A stretch of DNA of 64,000 nucleotides from Marisa cornuarietis (GCA_004794655.1 SMMW01000540.1:684001-748000); one strand, 5' to 3'. Counted from the stretch's first letter, positions 44,681-55,790 are shown. A program made the numbers and translations. Notes: generated by a model from the letters alone, not told the origin.

Positions 44681-44845
44681 ATGGCGGGGTCCGTGTCTGT
44701 GGACTTTTCATTACCACGAGAGCTGCTGTTGTCGCTGTGGCTGTGCACGAGATGTCAGCAGCTAATTAACACTTCAGTTGCCGCTCACCCATTACGAGCG
44801 GTACAGAGCCTCAGAACCACATGTATAAACTCCTGCCCGTCATGA
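44681..44845 (+). CDS. Possible 54-codon small ORF (MAGSVSVDFSLPREL...)
   Basis: GACGATGGCGG gives a good initiation context and the frame MAGSVSVDFSLPRELLLSLW continues to a TGA at 44843. The composition includes a hydrophobic LLLSLWL segment. There is no homology that I recognise, and it may be chance. Confidence 0.15.
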   Translation: MAGSVSVDFSLPRELLLSLWLCTRCQQLINTSVAAHPLRAVQSLRTTCINSCPS

Positions 44846-45071
44846 AATCTTTCAATGTAGACATGTAGACATGTAAATGGAGACTTAATTCAGTTTCTCC
44901 TTAGAAGTCCTCACACCTCTTCCTGTTAACTCCCCTCCTGGACTGTCCATACCCCGCAGACCGCCCCCCCCTCCATCCCGGGCTGCACTGGTTTGTATTT
45001 TGCAAACCAACTTTCAGAAATGTAATTTTCTTTCCAAGATGGGTTAAACAGCATTTGTTTTGTTATGCACG

Positions 45072-45102
<31 letters not shown>
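45072..45102. repeat. (CA)n microsatellite
   Basis: About fifteen CA units. Confidence 0.9.
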
Positions 45103-45104
<2 letters not shown>

Positions 45105-45821
45105 CATGAGCGTGCTACAAAGTGCGAGAGGGTGAGAGGGAGAGAGAGATGGATGAGGTAACCAGAGTTTTAAAGACATTAAGATGATGTAGGACACACC
45201 AATCTCTAAGATATCATAAATACAGTGAAGTCTGACAACTGTGACTTTGACTTAGGAACTCGACACACCTCGTATCTAGAATGTGTCTGTGCAGCAAGCA
45301 CTGTACACACGTGTACAAGATATTTCTTGATGTCAGACTGTTGCACTCTACCTGATACCATGAAGTGTCTCCATCCAGCGATCCTTCCTAGTCTCAGCCT
45401 GTCTCATGCAGTCAAACATTCGTTTCGCATTGAAAGCCGATCAAACTACGAATTAATTTCTTAATGATCGGTGATCAATATTCTATTTCTTAATTTATCC
45501 AAACCTACAGCTGGTGTATGGAAGATGGCCTCATCCGTGATTGTTGCAGACGACCTTACACAAGTTTTTCTTCTTATTTTAGAGATTTAAAAAAAAGGAC
45601 GAAGAGATGGGATGGGTGGGGGAAAAAGGGAGGAATGGGGGAAGAGTAGAGAAAAGCATCCTTATGATACATCCTCCGTTTACACTAGAGCTCAAGAGAC
45701 TTTTTTTTTCGTTTCTTTTGACTGGTGAGTTTGGCCAGTCATGTGTGTGGATCAAGTGGTAGACGAAAGGTTCACTTAGCATGAAATCGAAATCCTTCTC
45801 CGCCCTCAACGTAGCTCGTGA

Positions 45822-45950
45822 CCTTTTTTCGAACCGAGGTCTGGAGCTTCCTTTCTCTCGAGTTAAGAACGAAAATGAGATCGACGCGGATCGCTGATCC
45901 TCCTGAACCAAGTTGGGACTGGAAAAGAAGAAAAAGGTTCAAGATCCTCA
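45822..45950 (+). repeat. Dispersed repeat, copy 2
   Basis: Collinear with 37690-37800: GAGTTAAGAACGAAAATGA, GATCGCTGATCCTCCTGAAC and AAGTTGGGACTGGAA. Confidence 0.5.
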
Positions 45951-46194
45951 TCAGACGTCGAATAAAACTAGTGGGTGCCTCTGGGGATCAATCTAACCTC
46001 AGACTCGAAGACTACAGAAGTGTGTAAATTACGTGTAGGACGCAAGGACTTGCTGGGAAGCGAACTCCGTAAGTGAACAAAACTCACTGGGGTTCCGTCA
46101 CCTCACTTGAAAACATGCAACATGTGACAACATGTGATGTTACAAAGAGACGGTGGGCAAGAGGGGAGCGGATACAAGTTGTTACAAAATTATT

Positions 46195-46602
46195 GTGTGT
46201 GTGTGTATTGGTGTGTGTATGAGTGTATGTGTGTATATGTGTGTATGCATATGTGTGTATGTGTGTATTGGTGTGTGTATGTGTGTATATGCGTGTATGT
46301 GTGTATATATGTAAGTGTGTATGTGTATATATGTGTGTATATGTGTGTATGTGTATATTTGTATGTGTACATGTGTGTATGTTTGTATGTATTTGTGTAT
46401 GTGTATGTGTGTATATATGTGTATGTGTATATATGTGTGTATATATATGTATGTGTGTGTGCTTGCGTGTGTGTGTGTGTGTGATGTGTGCAATGTTCAG
46501 ACTGGCAGTAAATCAGGCATCAAGACAATCTGTAACAACCTCTGTCCCCAGCGTCCACACACACACACACACACGCACGCACGCACGCACGCACACACAC
46601 TG
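46195..46602. repeat. Long compound (TG)n/(TATG)n tract followed by (CA)n(CACG)n
   Basis: From 46195 to 46487 the plus strand is nearly all TGTGTA/TATG/TGTG units, then 46555-46602 is CA and ACGC units. Long Cys-Val-Tyr and His-Thr-Tyr frames result on the two strands and are artefacts. Confidence 0.9.
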
Positions 46603-47380
46603 ATCGCTGATAACCCGATGCCAGACGTGCACCGATACACGTCACCAACGCCTGGTCTTGCGCGTCACCGGACGTCACGCCGCCAGCACATGGGTCCCGG
46701 GAGCCGAGGGCGAAACCCAAGTGATGCAAGGTAAACGACTCTCTCACAGCACACACACGGCCACCTTTCTGCAACCACATCATCGACATCCCCACAAGGA
46801 ACACGTCGTCCCCCCCACCCCCACCCCCCTGACAATCAAGTCTTCTCCCTTCCGATGTCCGCTTTCCACTCGATCCCATCCTCTGACTGACGGCAGTTAA
46901 TGAACCGATGCTTTGATACCTTACTCAACAGACCAAAATTAATTACAATGTGAAATCTGCGGAAATTGTGTTTATTTGTTTGGCGGTTTTTTTCTTTATT
47001 TTGACACTCGAAGTAAATTCCAAAGGAAATGAGAGATGGCTGTTGGTTTGTAGACAACGCTGTGGGGGGCAAAATAGACCAAAAAATAGTCTTTTCTCTG
47101 TGGAAATTGTCGCCCCTGGCAGTGGAAGCGAGTTCACATACAACAGAGAAATGGAAGGTGGAGTTAAAACAATACACCCTCTATCAGGCGGGTAGACACA
47201 GCGAAAAAGACAAATACGATGGATTAGGTTCGACTGCAGTTCAGTCTACATATAATACTCAATAACAGAATACTCAAGAGCTCATAATGCTCAGCAACAC
47301 ATACAACTCAGCAACACCTACATCAAAAACAGATAAAGCTCGGTAGTAGAAATGCTTGGTTACAGCACGGACTTGTTTAC

Positions 47381-47381
<1 letters not shown>

Positions 47382-47451
<70 letters not shown>
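47382..47451. repeat. (TG)35 microsatellite
   Basis: 70 bp of uninterrupted TG. Confidence 0.95.
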
Positions 47452-47452
<1 letters not shown>

Positions 47453-47601
47453 ACTTGTTTACACGTCCGTGGTAACACGCAATGTTGAGAAAGGAATAAC
47501 TCTCAACAGCAGAGAATTTTCAATAATCAATGAGAAAATGTTCTGGACGCTGGAGTGAATGGGGAAAAGCGAAAACTTTTTTTTTAGATGTGCACGTGTG
47601 G

Positions 47602-47603
<2 letters not shown>

Positions 47604-47649
<46 letters not shown>
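47604..47649. repeat. (TG)n microsatellite
   Basis: About 23 TG units ending in TATATA. Confidence 0.95.
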
Positions 47650-47656
<7 letters not shown>

Positions 47657-48028
47657 AATATATGTCCACGACGTTTGACACATTCGTCATCGCCACACAG
47701 CACATCTCACACACTTACATTACAGGGCTAATCAGCGTTAACACAGAGAGAATCCACAGATCAGCTAAATCATAAACAACAACTAACCTCAGTGAATCCG
47801 CCTCAATTGGCCGTTTTCGCGTGACGTCATCGGTGAGGTTTCCGGTCAAAAGAAAGCGAGGCCACCGTCATGAAGGGGACGGCACTCAGTGGCAGTCGTG
47901 GCGCAAAACACACTACGACAGGAAGTCCAGTGATACACACTAGGCCAGACAGAGAGACTGACAGTAATCATCTCGAGTCGGTAAAACGAACAGACATCAC
48001 TCATCATGTGATAGAAAAAAAGAGAGAT

Positions 48029-48046
48029 TGTGTGTGTGTGTGTGTG

Positions 48047-48130
<84 letters not shown>
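48029..48130. repeat. (TG)51 microsatellite
   Basis: 102 bp of TG with one CG interruption, the longest dinucleotide array in the window. Confidence 0.95.
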
Positions 48131-48131
<1 letters not shown>

Positions 48132-48384
48132 TATTTGGGTGCGATTTACAGACAGTGAAGGGGGATGGTGGAACTCTACATGCTAGACTTCCGTTCCACG
48201 CTATTGAGAATCAAGTTTGTCCCGAAGAGTTCACAGGGATAACTTTTTCCTCCAGCCTGTTGCCTTAGTTTAGCTCTCTACTAGCTGTTAATCTCAAACT
48301 ATCCTGGAATGACCCTGCTGGGATCGCGACATGTATGACTACAAACATCGACATTTTCACGTGAGCACAAAGAGGTCAGACTTG

Positions 48385-48430
48385 TGGCGAACGTTAATTA
48401 GCGTTAATGACGCAACGGGTTCGACCCCTG
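48385..48430 (+). mobile_element. Possible tRNA-like A/B box pair (SINE head fragment)
   Basis: TGGCGAACGTT (A-box-like) and GGTTCGACCCC (B-box, 48418-48428) are separated by about 33 bases. No further SINE body was recognised. Confidence 0.3.
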
Positions 48431-48628
48431 GCTGTGCATGGCTGAGAATGTTGACATTTTCTGGCCCGCAGCTTGCAAACAGCCAGATTATTCGTAACAT
48501 TCAGCAAAGTGGTAAATGCCAAGGAATGACACAGTCTTCCTGAAAACCAAATCACCTCTAGTAAACGATTGAGATTGAGTAAGAGATTGTATTTTAATCT
48601 TTATTTAAGGGTATGCTTAAAGGCAAAT

Positions 48629-48957
48629 ACCCGAAAATAAGACCTAACCCCCCAAAAAAGACCTAGAATGATTTTTTTTTTTAGGATGCTCATGATATAA
48701 GACTCACCTCAAAATATAGGCCAGATGGACGGATTTCGTTCGTTCATTGAAACCCACGGTGGACGAATTATAAAATATAGAAAATATAGAAATAACCTTA
48801 TGAGTTGTGACCATGTTCCAGAAGAAGATGACATGACTGTATTAGAATAAACGTCGAGTTTTGTACGTGAAAAAATAAAACATCCCTTGAAAATAAACCC
48901 TAATACCTCTTTTGTAGTAATATTCATTAATATATGACCCGGTCTTATTTTCGGAGA
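48629..48957. mobile_element. Non-autonomous TIR element (CCGAAAATAAGACC ends)
   Basis: CCGAAAATAAGACC at 48631-48644 is exactly inverted at 48941-48954. Internal sub-repeats of the same flavour (CCAAAAAAGACCTAG, CTCAAAATATAGGCC, TGAAAATAAACCCTAA) lie near both ends. The interior has no transposase. The superfamily was not determined from the sequence. Confidence 0.6.
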
Positions 48958-49016
48958 AAGAAGATACGTTTAATTGCATCGTAAGCACTAACACAACTTT
49001 AAAGTTAAATTGAACT

Positions 49017-49019
<3 letters not shown>

Positions 49020-49080
<61 letters not shown>
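49020..49080. repeat. (CA)30 microsatellite
   Basis: 61 bp of uninterrupted CA. Confidence 0.95.
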
Positions 49081-49082
<2 letters not shown>

Positions 49083-49089
49083 TAAGGCC

Positions 49090-49680
49090 AATGACCAGTG
49101 AATCACCGTGGCACCAAAAATACCCCACGTACCCTCATTCAGCCCTCCTCTCTCTCAGTTAACAAGAGTGCGTCAGTTGCTGCAGAGGCAGGCAGAAAGG
49201 TGTGTTTTGTCATCACAGGTGTGGAGTCGTCCGGTCTGATGGCGGGTGCCTCTACCCGGGCTGACTGTTTGCTGTTACCTGGGCCGATGTGACGACGTTG
49301 ACATAAGACGGGTATCCAGGCACACACCCTGAATGAGGCCCAACAAACACCCGCGATGGATGCACCTTGCAGCCTGCTCAGCGCCCAACCACTCCGCCTC
49401 GCTGGGTGGCACGCCTGCAGCTTGACAAGCAATTGACATTTTGGCACGTGACACCCGTGATCAAACTGCCGGGTGGTGGGGTGGAAGTGGAAGGAGGGTC
49501 AAGAAGGAGGATCGTACGCCACTGTAGGGCCCCGTCGTCTTGGACTGTTGGTGCCTCACCGTGCCTGTGGTATTCATATCGATACCCATCTCCAGACCTT
49601 CTCACCTGTGCATGAGTGCATCCCATGTTCATGTGACCTTTGCGCCCGTGTGAACAATTTTTGTACGAATTATGCAACAC
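49090..49680. other. Gene-less stretch with overlapping open frames
   Basis: Moderately GC-rich. The plus and minus frames here have no splice context. The 200-codon minus frame that covers 49378-49980 owes half its length to the 12-mer minisatellite. Confidence 0.45.
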
Positions 49681-49684
49681 AGCG

Positions 49685-49984
49685 TGTAACACATCATGTA
49701 GCACACCATATAACACATCATGTAACACTTCATGCAACACACCATGTAACACTTCATGTAACATAACATGTAACACTTCATGCAACACAACATGTAACAC
49801 ACCATGTAACACTTCATGCAACACATCATGTAACACATCACGTAACACACCATGTAACACATCACGTAACACATCATGTAACACATCACGTAACACACCA
49901 TGTAACACATCACGTAACACATCATGTAACACTTCATGCAACATGCTATGTAACACATCATGTAACACTTCGTGTAACACTTCA
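49685..49984. repeat. 12-bp minisatellite, exactly 25 copies (TGTAACACWTCA)
   Basis: The unit TGTAACAC(A/T)TCA with C/T and ACC variants tiles 300 bp without a frame break. The plus strand reads a Cys-Asn-Thr-Ser/Pro tetrapeptide repeat. The minus strand reads a Val-Leu-His-(Asp/Glu/Gly) tetrapeptide repeat. Coding in both directions follows from the period of 12 and does not itself show translation. Confidence 0.95.
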
Positions 49985-50272
49985 TGTAAAAGCCGTTCAT
50001 GTCACGTTGTGGCAATTTTGAAAGCTTATTTTTTAAAGAAAAAGTTTTAATCCTGTGAGAAAAGTGTTTACAGTGTTTCGCCCTGGAGGCGAGTAAACAA
50101 ATTAAACTTATAAACAAAACCAGTCTTCAGAAAATCAACATTGTTAACTAGAAAAGACAAAGTATTCCAAGAAATTAATTTAGTAGTTGGTGAAGATGGA
50201 GAGACTGCTCTGCATATTTTTCATCCTGCTGTCCACAGTCACTGACTAAAGTTGCTTCTGTGCCACACGGAG

Positions 50273-50335
50273 ACTCACTCACTCACTCACTCACTCACTC
50301 ACTCACTCACTCACTCACTCACTCACTCACTCACT
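50273..50335. repeat. (CACT)n microsatellite
   Basis: About fifteen CACT units. Confidence 0.95.
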
Positions 50336-50493
50336 GTCAAGACAGGGAGACACCCGGTGTAAATAAACTCAATACAAATAAAATATATAATCTAACATTA
50401 ACATCATTTACTAAAGACTGTTCATTCAATCAAATAATCGCACGTGGGGGTCAGGACTGAGCCGCACTTTCCCTCCATGAGGGGTCAGGCAAG

Positions 50494-50565
50494 GGGCGCC
50501 CGCTAGCGCAGTGGTTAAAACACTCGCTTGTCACCACCTGCCTGAGGTTCAATCTCGTCTCTGTA
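50494..50565 (+). mobile_element. tRNA-derived SINE head
   Basis: GGGCGCCCGCTAGCGCAGTG start, A box TAGCGCAGTGG (50504-50514) and B box GGTTCAATCTC (50546-50556). The same head type occurs at 37.35 kb. Confidence 0.65.
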
Positions 50566-50756
50566 TACGACACCTGTTCGACTAGGTCTTCATGTCCATC
50601 AACAAAGTAAACAATACAGTAACTACAATGTGCAGGTGGTTTATGGGGTGGGGTGGGGCGGTCTCTCACAATAAAGTTCTGGGTGGGGTCATCTCTCACA
50701 GTCTCGCGCGAGATAGTAGACTTACATGAAAAACACCAAGTACATAGCATTGTGAT

Positions 50757-50775
50757 GATATATATATATATATAT
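50757..50775. repeat. (TA)n microsatellite
   Basis: About nine TA units. Confidence 0.85.
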
Positions 50776-50779
50776 AAAT

Positions 50780-52400
50780 AATTACTCTCGTTTATACATA
50801 TCGGAAGTAATCATACAGTTGAAAGAAAAGCTTTATCATATGAAAATGGAAGATTTTGCTTGATCCCTGGAAAATGTTCTAACAGAACGGGATGAATGTC
50901 TAAAGATTGATAACACAAATATTGAGAATGTACTGTATGACTAATAAACAAAGCCATCATTCTGTCACTGAGAGGTGTGGCTGAGGAGTGGCTAGCTGGT
51001 CCCTCGGCGTTTAGATATCGTTAATCATGGAGTCACTGCAACAGGAAGAAACTTCCTTTGACGCCGCCAGCCACGTGACTGCTCGCGCCCCTGACTTTAC
51101 GGCCACACACACGTGTCAGAATTTCCTTTTCTGTTAAAGATAGCAATGCTGTGATGAACATGACTAAACGGTATTCACCTGCACGAAAGATTGTGAATCT
51201 GCAATTCTCCGGTAAGACAGTATGAGGTCTGTGTGTCGGTCTGTACAAGTTTAGAGATGGTGTGAGTGGTGTGAGTTGTTAGACAACAACATGTTAGTAC
51301 CAAACAGCGGCTGACACGGCTACATGCTGCAAAGTACATGTTACAGGAGGACATGTTACAGATGGGGTGACACAGATCGTATGTCAAAGTGTGTCATTGA
51401 CCTCTTGCACAGCATGTTCATAAATAATTCACGCAACAGGAAGAACGGTTGAGCGATTTTTAAAGCCCAGCCCGAGAGAAAAATTATTTTCAAATACCTG
51501 TGTTTGGTTCAAGACAAAGAAGTTATTTCACAGGCCTGAACGGACAATACTGTTTCCATTTCGATTTGCAGGTTTGTAGACATCGCAACAGTCAGCCACA
51601 TTTTTTGAAAGCCACCACGATCTTATTTTTTTTATGACATCCCAAACGTCGTTGTCATGGCAACACCTCATTAGCATATTCCTCGGATTTCTCGGATTGA
51701 ACGAGACCTTCAGCCATGTCAAAATGGTAGTTCAGTCCATGTGATCTAAATCCACCTTTTCTCCTCGAGGAAAAACAAAATGCGAACATTTCCAACCCAC
51801 TTTTGTGACAAACTGATGCAGCCATGTTTTTTAAAGCTGCCATCAAGGTCGGGTATGTCTTTAAACGCTGTGTGCAATCTGTCGAGATAGATTGCTGCTG
51901 TAACCTCTTAAAACATCCTTGTGAATAAATTGTTATATGCGCATAGTACTGTCCTTTATCGAATTTAAAATAATCATTGAAAAAAAAACCAGACTATTGA
52001 TTATAGTTTCATTGCTCTGATCAATTATCTTCTTCGTAAGATGCGGTAATCATGAAGTGGGGGAGAATAAAGTGATTTATTTATAGCAATGATGTCATAT
52101 GAAACGCGAAGTGTTTAAACAGAGAAGAATTAGAAATGATAGGTGACAACATGTAATTTTTTTTCAGAAATAAGTATTGAAGCCATCTCGTAGCCCCAGT
52201 GTCAAGGTTTAGAAGTTCCAGTCTTGTTCTCACGCCGAGAGCCACACATCCAGTCTCCAGATCATCAGGTGAGATAGGTATCGGCGGTGTTTGTAACCAG
52301 AGATAGGTATCTAGTTGTCTGTGTGCACTTGCTGTCTTGGGTTACATGTAGGAGTAGGGCAGGGTTCACTTCTATTCTTGTCTGCTTGGATGACAGACTA
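50780..52400. other. Gene-less stretch
   Basis: AT-rich sequence with no supported exon, RNA or recognisable mobile element. Confidence 0.5.
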
Positions 52401-52406
52401 GCGCTT

Positions 52407-52408
<2 letters not shown>

Positions 52409-52456
<48 letters not shown>
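52409..52456. repeat. (TG)n microsatellite
   Basis: About 24 TG units. Confidence 0.95.
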
Positions 52457-52457
<1 letters not shown>

Positions 52458-52560
52458 GTCTGTAATTACGTGCACTTTCATGGCAGCTTGTGTCACCGTT
52501 ACACTCGCCACGGCTGACCTAGTTGTCCTCCTCACCTGCTGCTGTGTCATGGCCGAGCCA

Positions 52561-52582
52561 GAACACACACACACACACATTG

Positions 52583-52614
<32 letters not shown>

Positions 52615-52706
52615 ACACACACACACCTATTCACTCACAATCACACAGAAGCACGCACACACACTACACATATATAAATACACACACACTGTCATGCACA
52701 CACATT

Positions 52707-52739
<33 letters not shown>

Positions 52740-52945
52740 TCTGTCTCTCTCACACACACACACACCTACCTATTCACCCACACAGAGAAGCGCGCGCACA
52801 CACAGACACATCTCCACACGCAAAGCGCGGGCACACACATACACATATATAAATACACAGGCACTCTGTCTTGCACACACACACACACACACACACCTAT
52901 TCACCCCCAATCACACAGAAGCGCACGCACTCACTTAAATACAAG

Positions 52946-52979
<34 letters not shown>

Positions 52980-53250
52980 AATACATATATAAATACACAC
53001 CCTGCCATGCACAGACATTCACACACACACACACCTATTCAGTCACAATCGTACAGAAGTGCGCGCACACACACATATATATATATACACACACACTAGG
53101 TCATGCACACTCAAATACAAACGCACGTGCACGCACACACACACACACACACACACACAGATTCAAACACGTACATGTATTCTCTCTCATACACACACAG
53201 AGACTCAAACAAGTACACACATGTATTCTCTCTCACACAGACACACAAGA
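52561..53250. repeat. CA-rich higher-order repeat, about four units of 127-143 bp
   Basis: An anchor CCTATTCAC/CCTATTCAG followed by CACAATC(A/G)(C/T)ACAGAAG(C/T)GC recurs at 52626, 52769, 52896 and 53034. Other fixed blocks in the units are CATATATAAATACACA and CTGTC(A/T)TGCACAC. Variable (CA)n tracts fill the gaps, so this is a satellite-like unit with internal microsatellites and not a simple CA array. Confidence 0.75.
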
Positions 53251-53516
53251 CCTGAAGACTGTGGCTCTCGTTGTTACGACGCCCTCACCGCCTCACCTCA
53301 CCACTCCCTCGCCACTCCCACCGCCGGGCCGTTGGGTTGGTGTCACCGCCGTTCAACAACTGTGCTGGCAAGACTCCAAGTGATGACGTGACGTCTACAG
53401 CCCCCCTCCCGCTGGTGGGGGATAAGGTGCAGTGTTCAGCATGACAAATTTATGGCGGACTTACCACTGGGGGACTGCTTCCTTGAGAGCACACTTGAGT
53501 TACCTCACGACGGAGT

Positions 53517-53536
53517 GCGAGAGAGAGAGAGAGAGG
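53517..53536. repeat. (GA)n microsatellite
   Basis: About nine GA units. Confidence 0.85.
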
Positions 53537-53539
53537 GGA

Positions 53540-54138
53540 AAAAAAGAAGCAGCAAAAAACTGTTTTGTAACGGGTGGCTGACTGATTGAGATGTCCCTTG
53601 TGTCTTTACAGGGTCGCCACCTGGCGCCTGTTCTATACATCCGCGAAATGGATTTGACTTTGTAAAAGGGCTTCACAGTCAATGCACAAGGTTTGAGCAG
53701 GTAACTTGTCATCTCCGCTGTTTCCATTCTACGAATATGGTCTTGCAACAGGTTTTGTATCTCAGCGCACTGGACAGATTTTTTTCAACTTCTTCATGAT
53801 ATTTCCTCACTCTAGTCAGACACTTTTTCGACTTTCTGTGATGTTTGCGTCAGGAAATATCTTCAAATGTCTGCACGACTTCCAGTATGTTGGTGAGAGT
53901 CTGCTCTCATTATTGTAGTGTGTGTAGTCACACGTTCTGAACACATGCACTCCCCCCCCCCCCACACACACACCACCAATCACAGCCTTGTACTAAACTT
54001 ATTAACTACATTACTTTCCTTACCTCCAGACCCCCCTTCCTCCCGGCTCCTGTCAATCAATGGCGCCTGCCACAGAACAGAAACTCGTTCATCACCGGCA
54101 CTTCAGAAGGAATGCGGAGGCGAATATTCGATCCTAAT
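53540..54138. other. Gene-less stretch before the RTE insertion
   Basis: Short C10(CA)n tract near 53951. No supported exon. Confidence 0.45.
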
Positions 54139-54772
54139 AACATTCTAACCTCACCTACCTAGGCAGCATAGTCACCAAGGATGGAGGTGCTGATGAAGAT
54201 GTAAGAAGCAGAATAAATAAAGCCAGGCAAGCATTCCATATCCTGCGACCCATCTGGAATTCCAAGGCACTATCTCAACATACCAAGATCCGCATCTTTC
54301 ATACGAACGTAAAATCTGTCCTTCTATATGGGTCTGAGACATGGCGTGTAACAAACAACATCACCAGGAAGATTCAAAAATTCATAAACAGATGTCTGCG
54401 GCACATTTTCAACATCAGATGGCCCGAGAGAATCTCCAATGCATACCTGTGGGAGAGAGCCAACCAGAAACCTGCCAGCCAAGACATCAAGAAGCGAAAG
54501 TGGGGCTGGATCGGCCACACCCTGCGAAAGCCGGCCGAAAATCTAACACGACAAGCTCTGGACTGGAACCCACAGGGGAGACGCAGGGTTGGGAGACCCA
54601 GACAGACGTGGAGAAGATCGGTCCACGGCGAGGCGGAGGCAGCTGGAATGACATGGACCCAACTGGGGAGGGAGGCCCACAACCGGGTTCGCTGGCGTGG
54701 TGTAGTTGCGGCCCTATGCTCCACTGGTAGCGAAAAGGAATAAGAAGAAGAAGAAGAAGAACATTCTAACCT
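54139..54772 (+). mobile_element. 5'-truncated SR2-like RTE retrotransposon with 13-bp target-site duplication
   Basis: AACATTCTAACCT flanks the insertion exactly at 54139-54151 and 54760-54772. Between them lie the last ~198 codons of the element's ORF and a (GAA)n 3' tail (54744-54759). The exact duplication, the open frame and the intact tail point to recent insertion. Target-primed reverse transcription explains the strong 5' truncation. Confidence 0.9.
54147..54743 (+). CDS. C-terminal fragment of RTE-type ORF2 (post-RT region)
   Basis: An uninterrupted frame of 198 codons from NLTYLGSIVTKDGGADEDV to ...STGSEKE and a TAA at 54741. It includes SVLLYGSETWR, RKIQKFINRCLRHIFNI, KWGWIGHTLRKP and GRRRVGRPRQTWRR, which in this order are characteristic of RTE elements such as schistosome SR2. 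The catalytic reverse transcriptase motifs lie upstream of the truncation, so this fragment has no polymerase activity. There is no start codon, because the first codons come from or abut the target duplication. Confidence 0.85.
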   Translation, partial: NLTYLGSIVTKDGGADEDVRSRINKARQAFHILRPIWNSKALSQHTKIRIFHTNVKSVLLYGSETWRVTNNITRKIQKFINRCLRHIFNIRWPERISNAYLWERANQKPASQDIKKRKWGWIGHTLRKPAENLTRQALDWNPQGRRRVGRPRQTWRRSVHGEAEAAGMTWTQLGREAHNRVRWRGVVAALCSTGSEKE

Positions 54773-54825
54773 TACCTAACCTTTATTTCCCTCCCTCCAA
54801 GTATAGTTCGCTGATCCCTCATGCA

Positions 54826-54936
54826 CCTGACAAACCTAGATCACCTTCAGACCTGATAAACCTGGACGTCTTCAAACCTGACAAACCTGGACGTCTTCAA
54901 ACCTGACAGACCTGGACGTCTTCAAACCTGACAAAA
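54826..54936. repeat. 25-bp minisatellite (CCTGACAAACCTGGACGTCT...)
   Basis: Four units of 25 bp beginning near 54826, 54851, 54876 and 54901, with a partial fifth unit. It lies just beyond the RTE insertion. Confidence 0.85.
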
Positions 54937-55718
54937 CAAGACGAAAACTTCTGGTTTGGTGCGATTGTCTACAGTCTACCAGTTCATTACCAAATCTGTA
55001 ACCACTTTATTTTTCCTGCTGTTTCACACCATATTCTCGAGAGAGAGAGAGAGAGATGAAATGACCAGCTGTGTTGCCAGCTGCAGAAACATTATAATTA
55101 AGGGTGTTGAAAAAGAGCGGGTGCGGATGGAAAAGCCAGACAAGATAGAAGGTTTGAGGAAAAATCCGAAAAGAATTTGAATTTGGTTAAAAGTGCAGAC
55201 GACACTAACGTGTGTGGGCGGCCAGTGGGTGGTGAGCAGCGCTCAACGTACAGCACGAGGGCACAAGTATCGTCGAGCGTGCAGTGACGCAAGCCGTAGC
55301 CGTTAGTCACGTGACCTGGACGTTCTCGGCAGCGGCAGGCGTGATAAGCATGATCACCTCACCTTTTGACCCCCATGCAGTCAGAACCAAGAGTTGCCCG
55401 TTTGGCGCTCTGGTGCAACCGTCTTAGGATGCTCCATCGCTCGACTTCGTGGACACCATTACCCGGCGTCATCGTCGTGGTGCTGGATGATCCTTGTGAC
55501 GAACTGACGCACGTGCTGGTCACGAGCTCGTAAATTACCTTTGATACGCCTAACCACTACTGCAGAGACATCGTTCAAGAATGTGTGGCTGCTGGTATTA
55601 CTAGATCAGCTACTTTTGGTCAAAAGAATCACTCACTATACTGACTCAAAAGAGCAACTCCTCTTACGGTCAAGAAAGTCAATTTAAGGGCAATGTGGCC
55701 ATAATTAGACACGTAACA

Positions 55719-55721
<3 letters not shown>

Positions 55722-55781
<60 letters not shown>

Positions 55782-55790
55782 CAGAAAGAG
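55722..55790. repeat. (TG)n(GA)n compound microsatellite
   Basis: About 23 TG units followed by GA-rich sequence. Confidence 0.9.

Larger units (their letters stand above)
43900..46180. other. Mostly gene-less stretch with microsatellites
   Basis: CT, GA and CA tracts occur (44001-44014, 45139-45150, 45072-45102). The only item I list separately as coding is a small frame at 44681. The dispersed repeat at 45.8 kb is also listed separately. Confidence 0.45.

Noticed and set aside
46182..46734. Long Cys-Val-Tyr and His-Thr-Tyr frames on both strands
   Set aside because: They are translations of the TG/TATG compound microsatellite.
47870..48268. 132-codon plus-strand frame starting MKGTALSGSRG
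   Set aside because: It runs through the 102-bp TG array, and the non-repetitive ends show no domain or splice signal.
49378..49980. 200-codon minus-strand open frame
   Set aside because: Half of it is the 12-bp minisatellite translated as a VLHD/VLHE repeat. The rest has no recognisable domain or splice context.
49685..49984. Possible CRISPR-like array of short repeats
   Set aside because: The repeats are contiguous 12-mers with no unique spacers, in animal DNA, so this is a minisatellite.
52523..53391. Frames of 109-170 codons rich in His and Thr
   Set aside because: They are translations of CA-rich repeat DNA.
54374..54724. 116-codon minus-strand frame
   Set aside because: It is antisense to the RTE ORF2 fragment and has no independent support.
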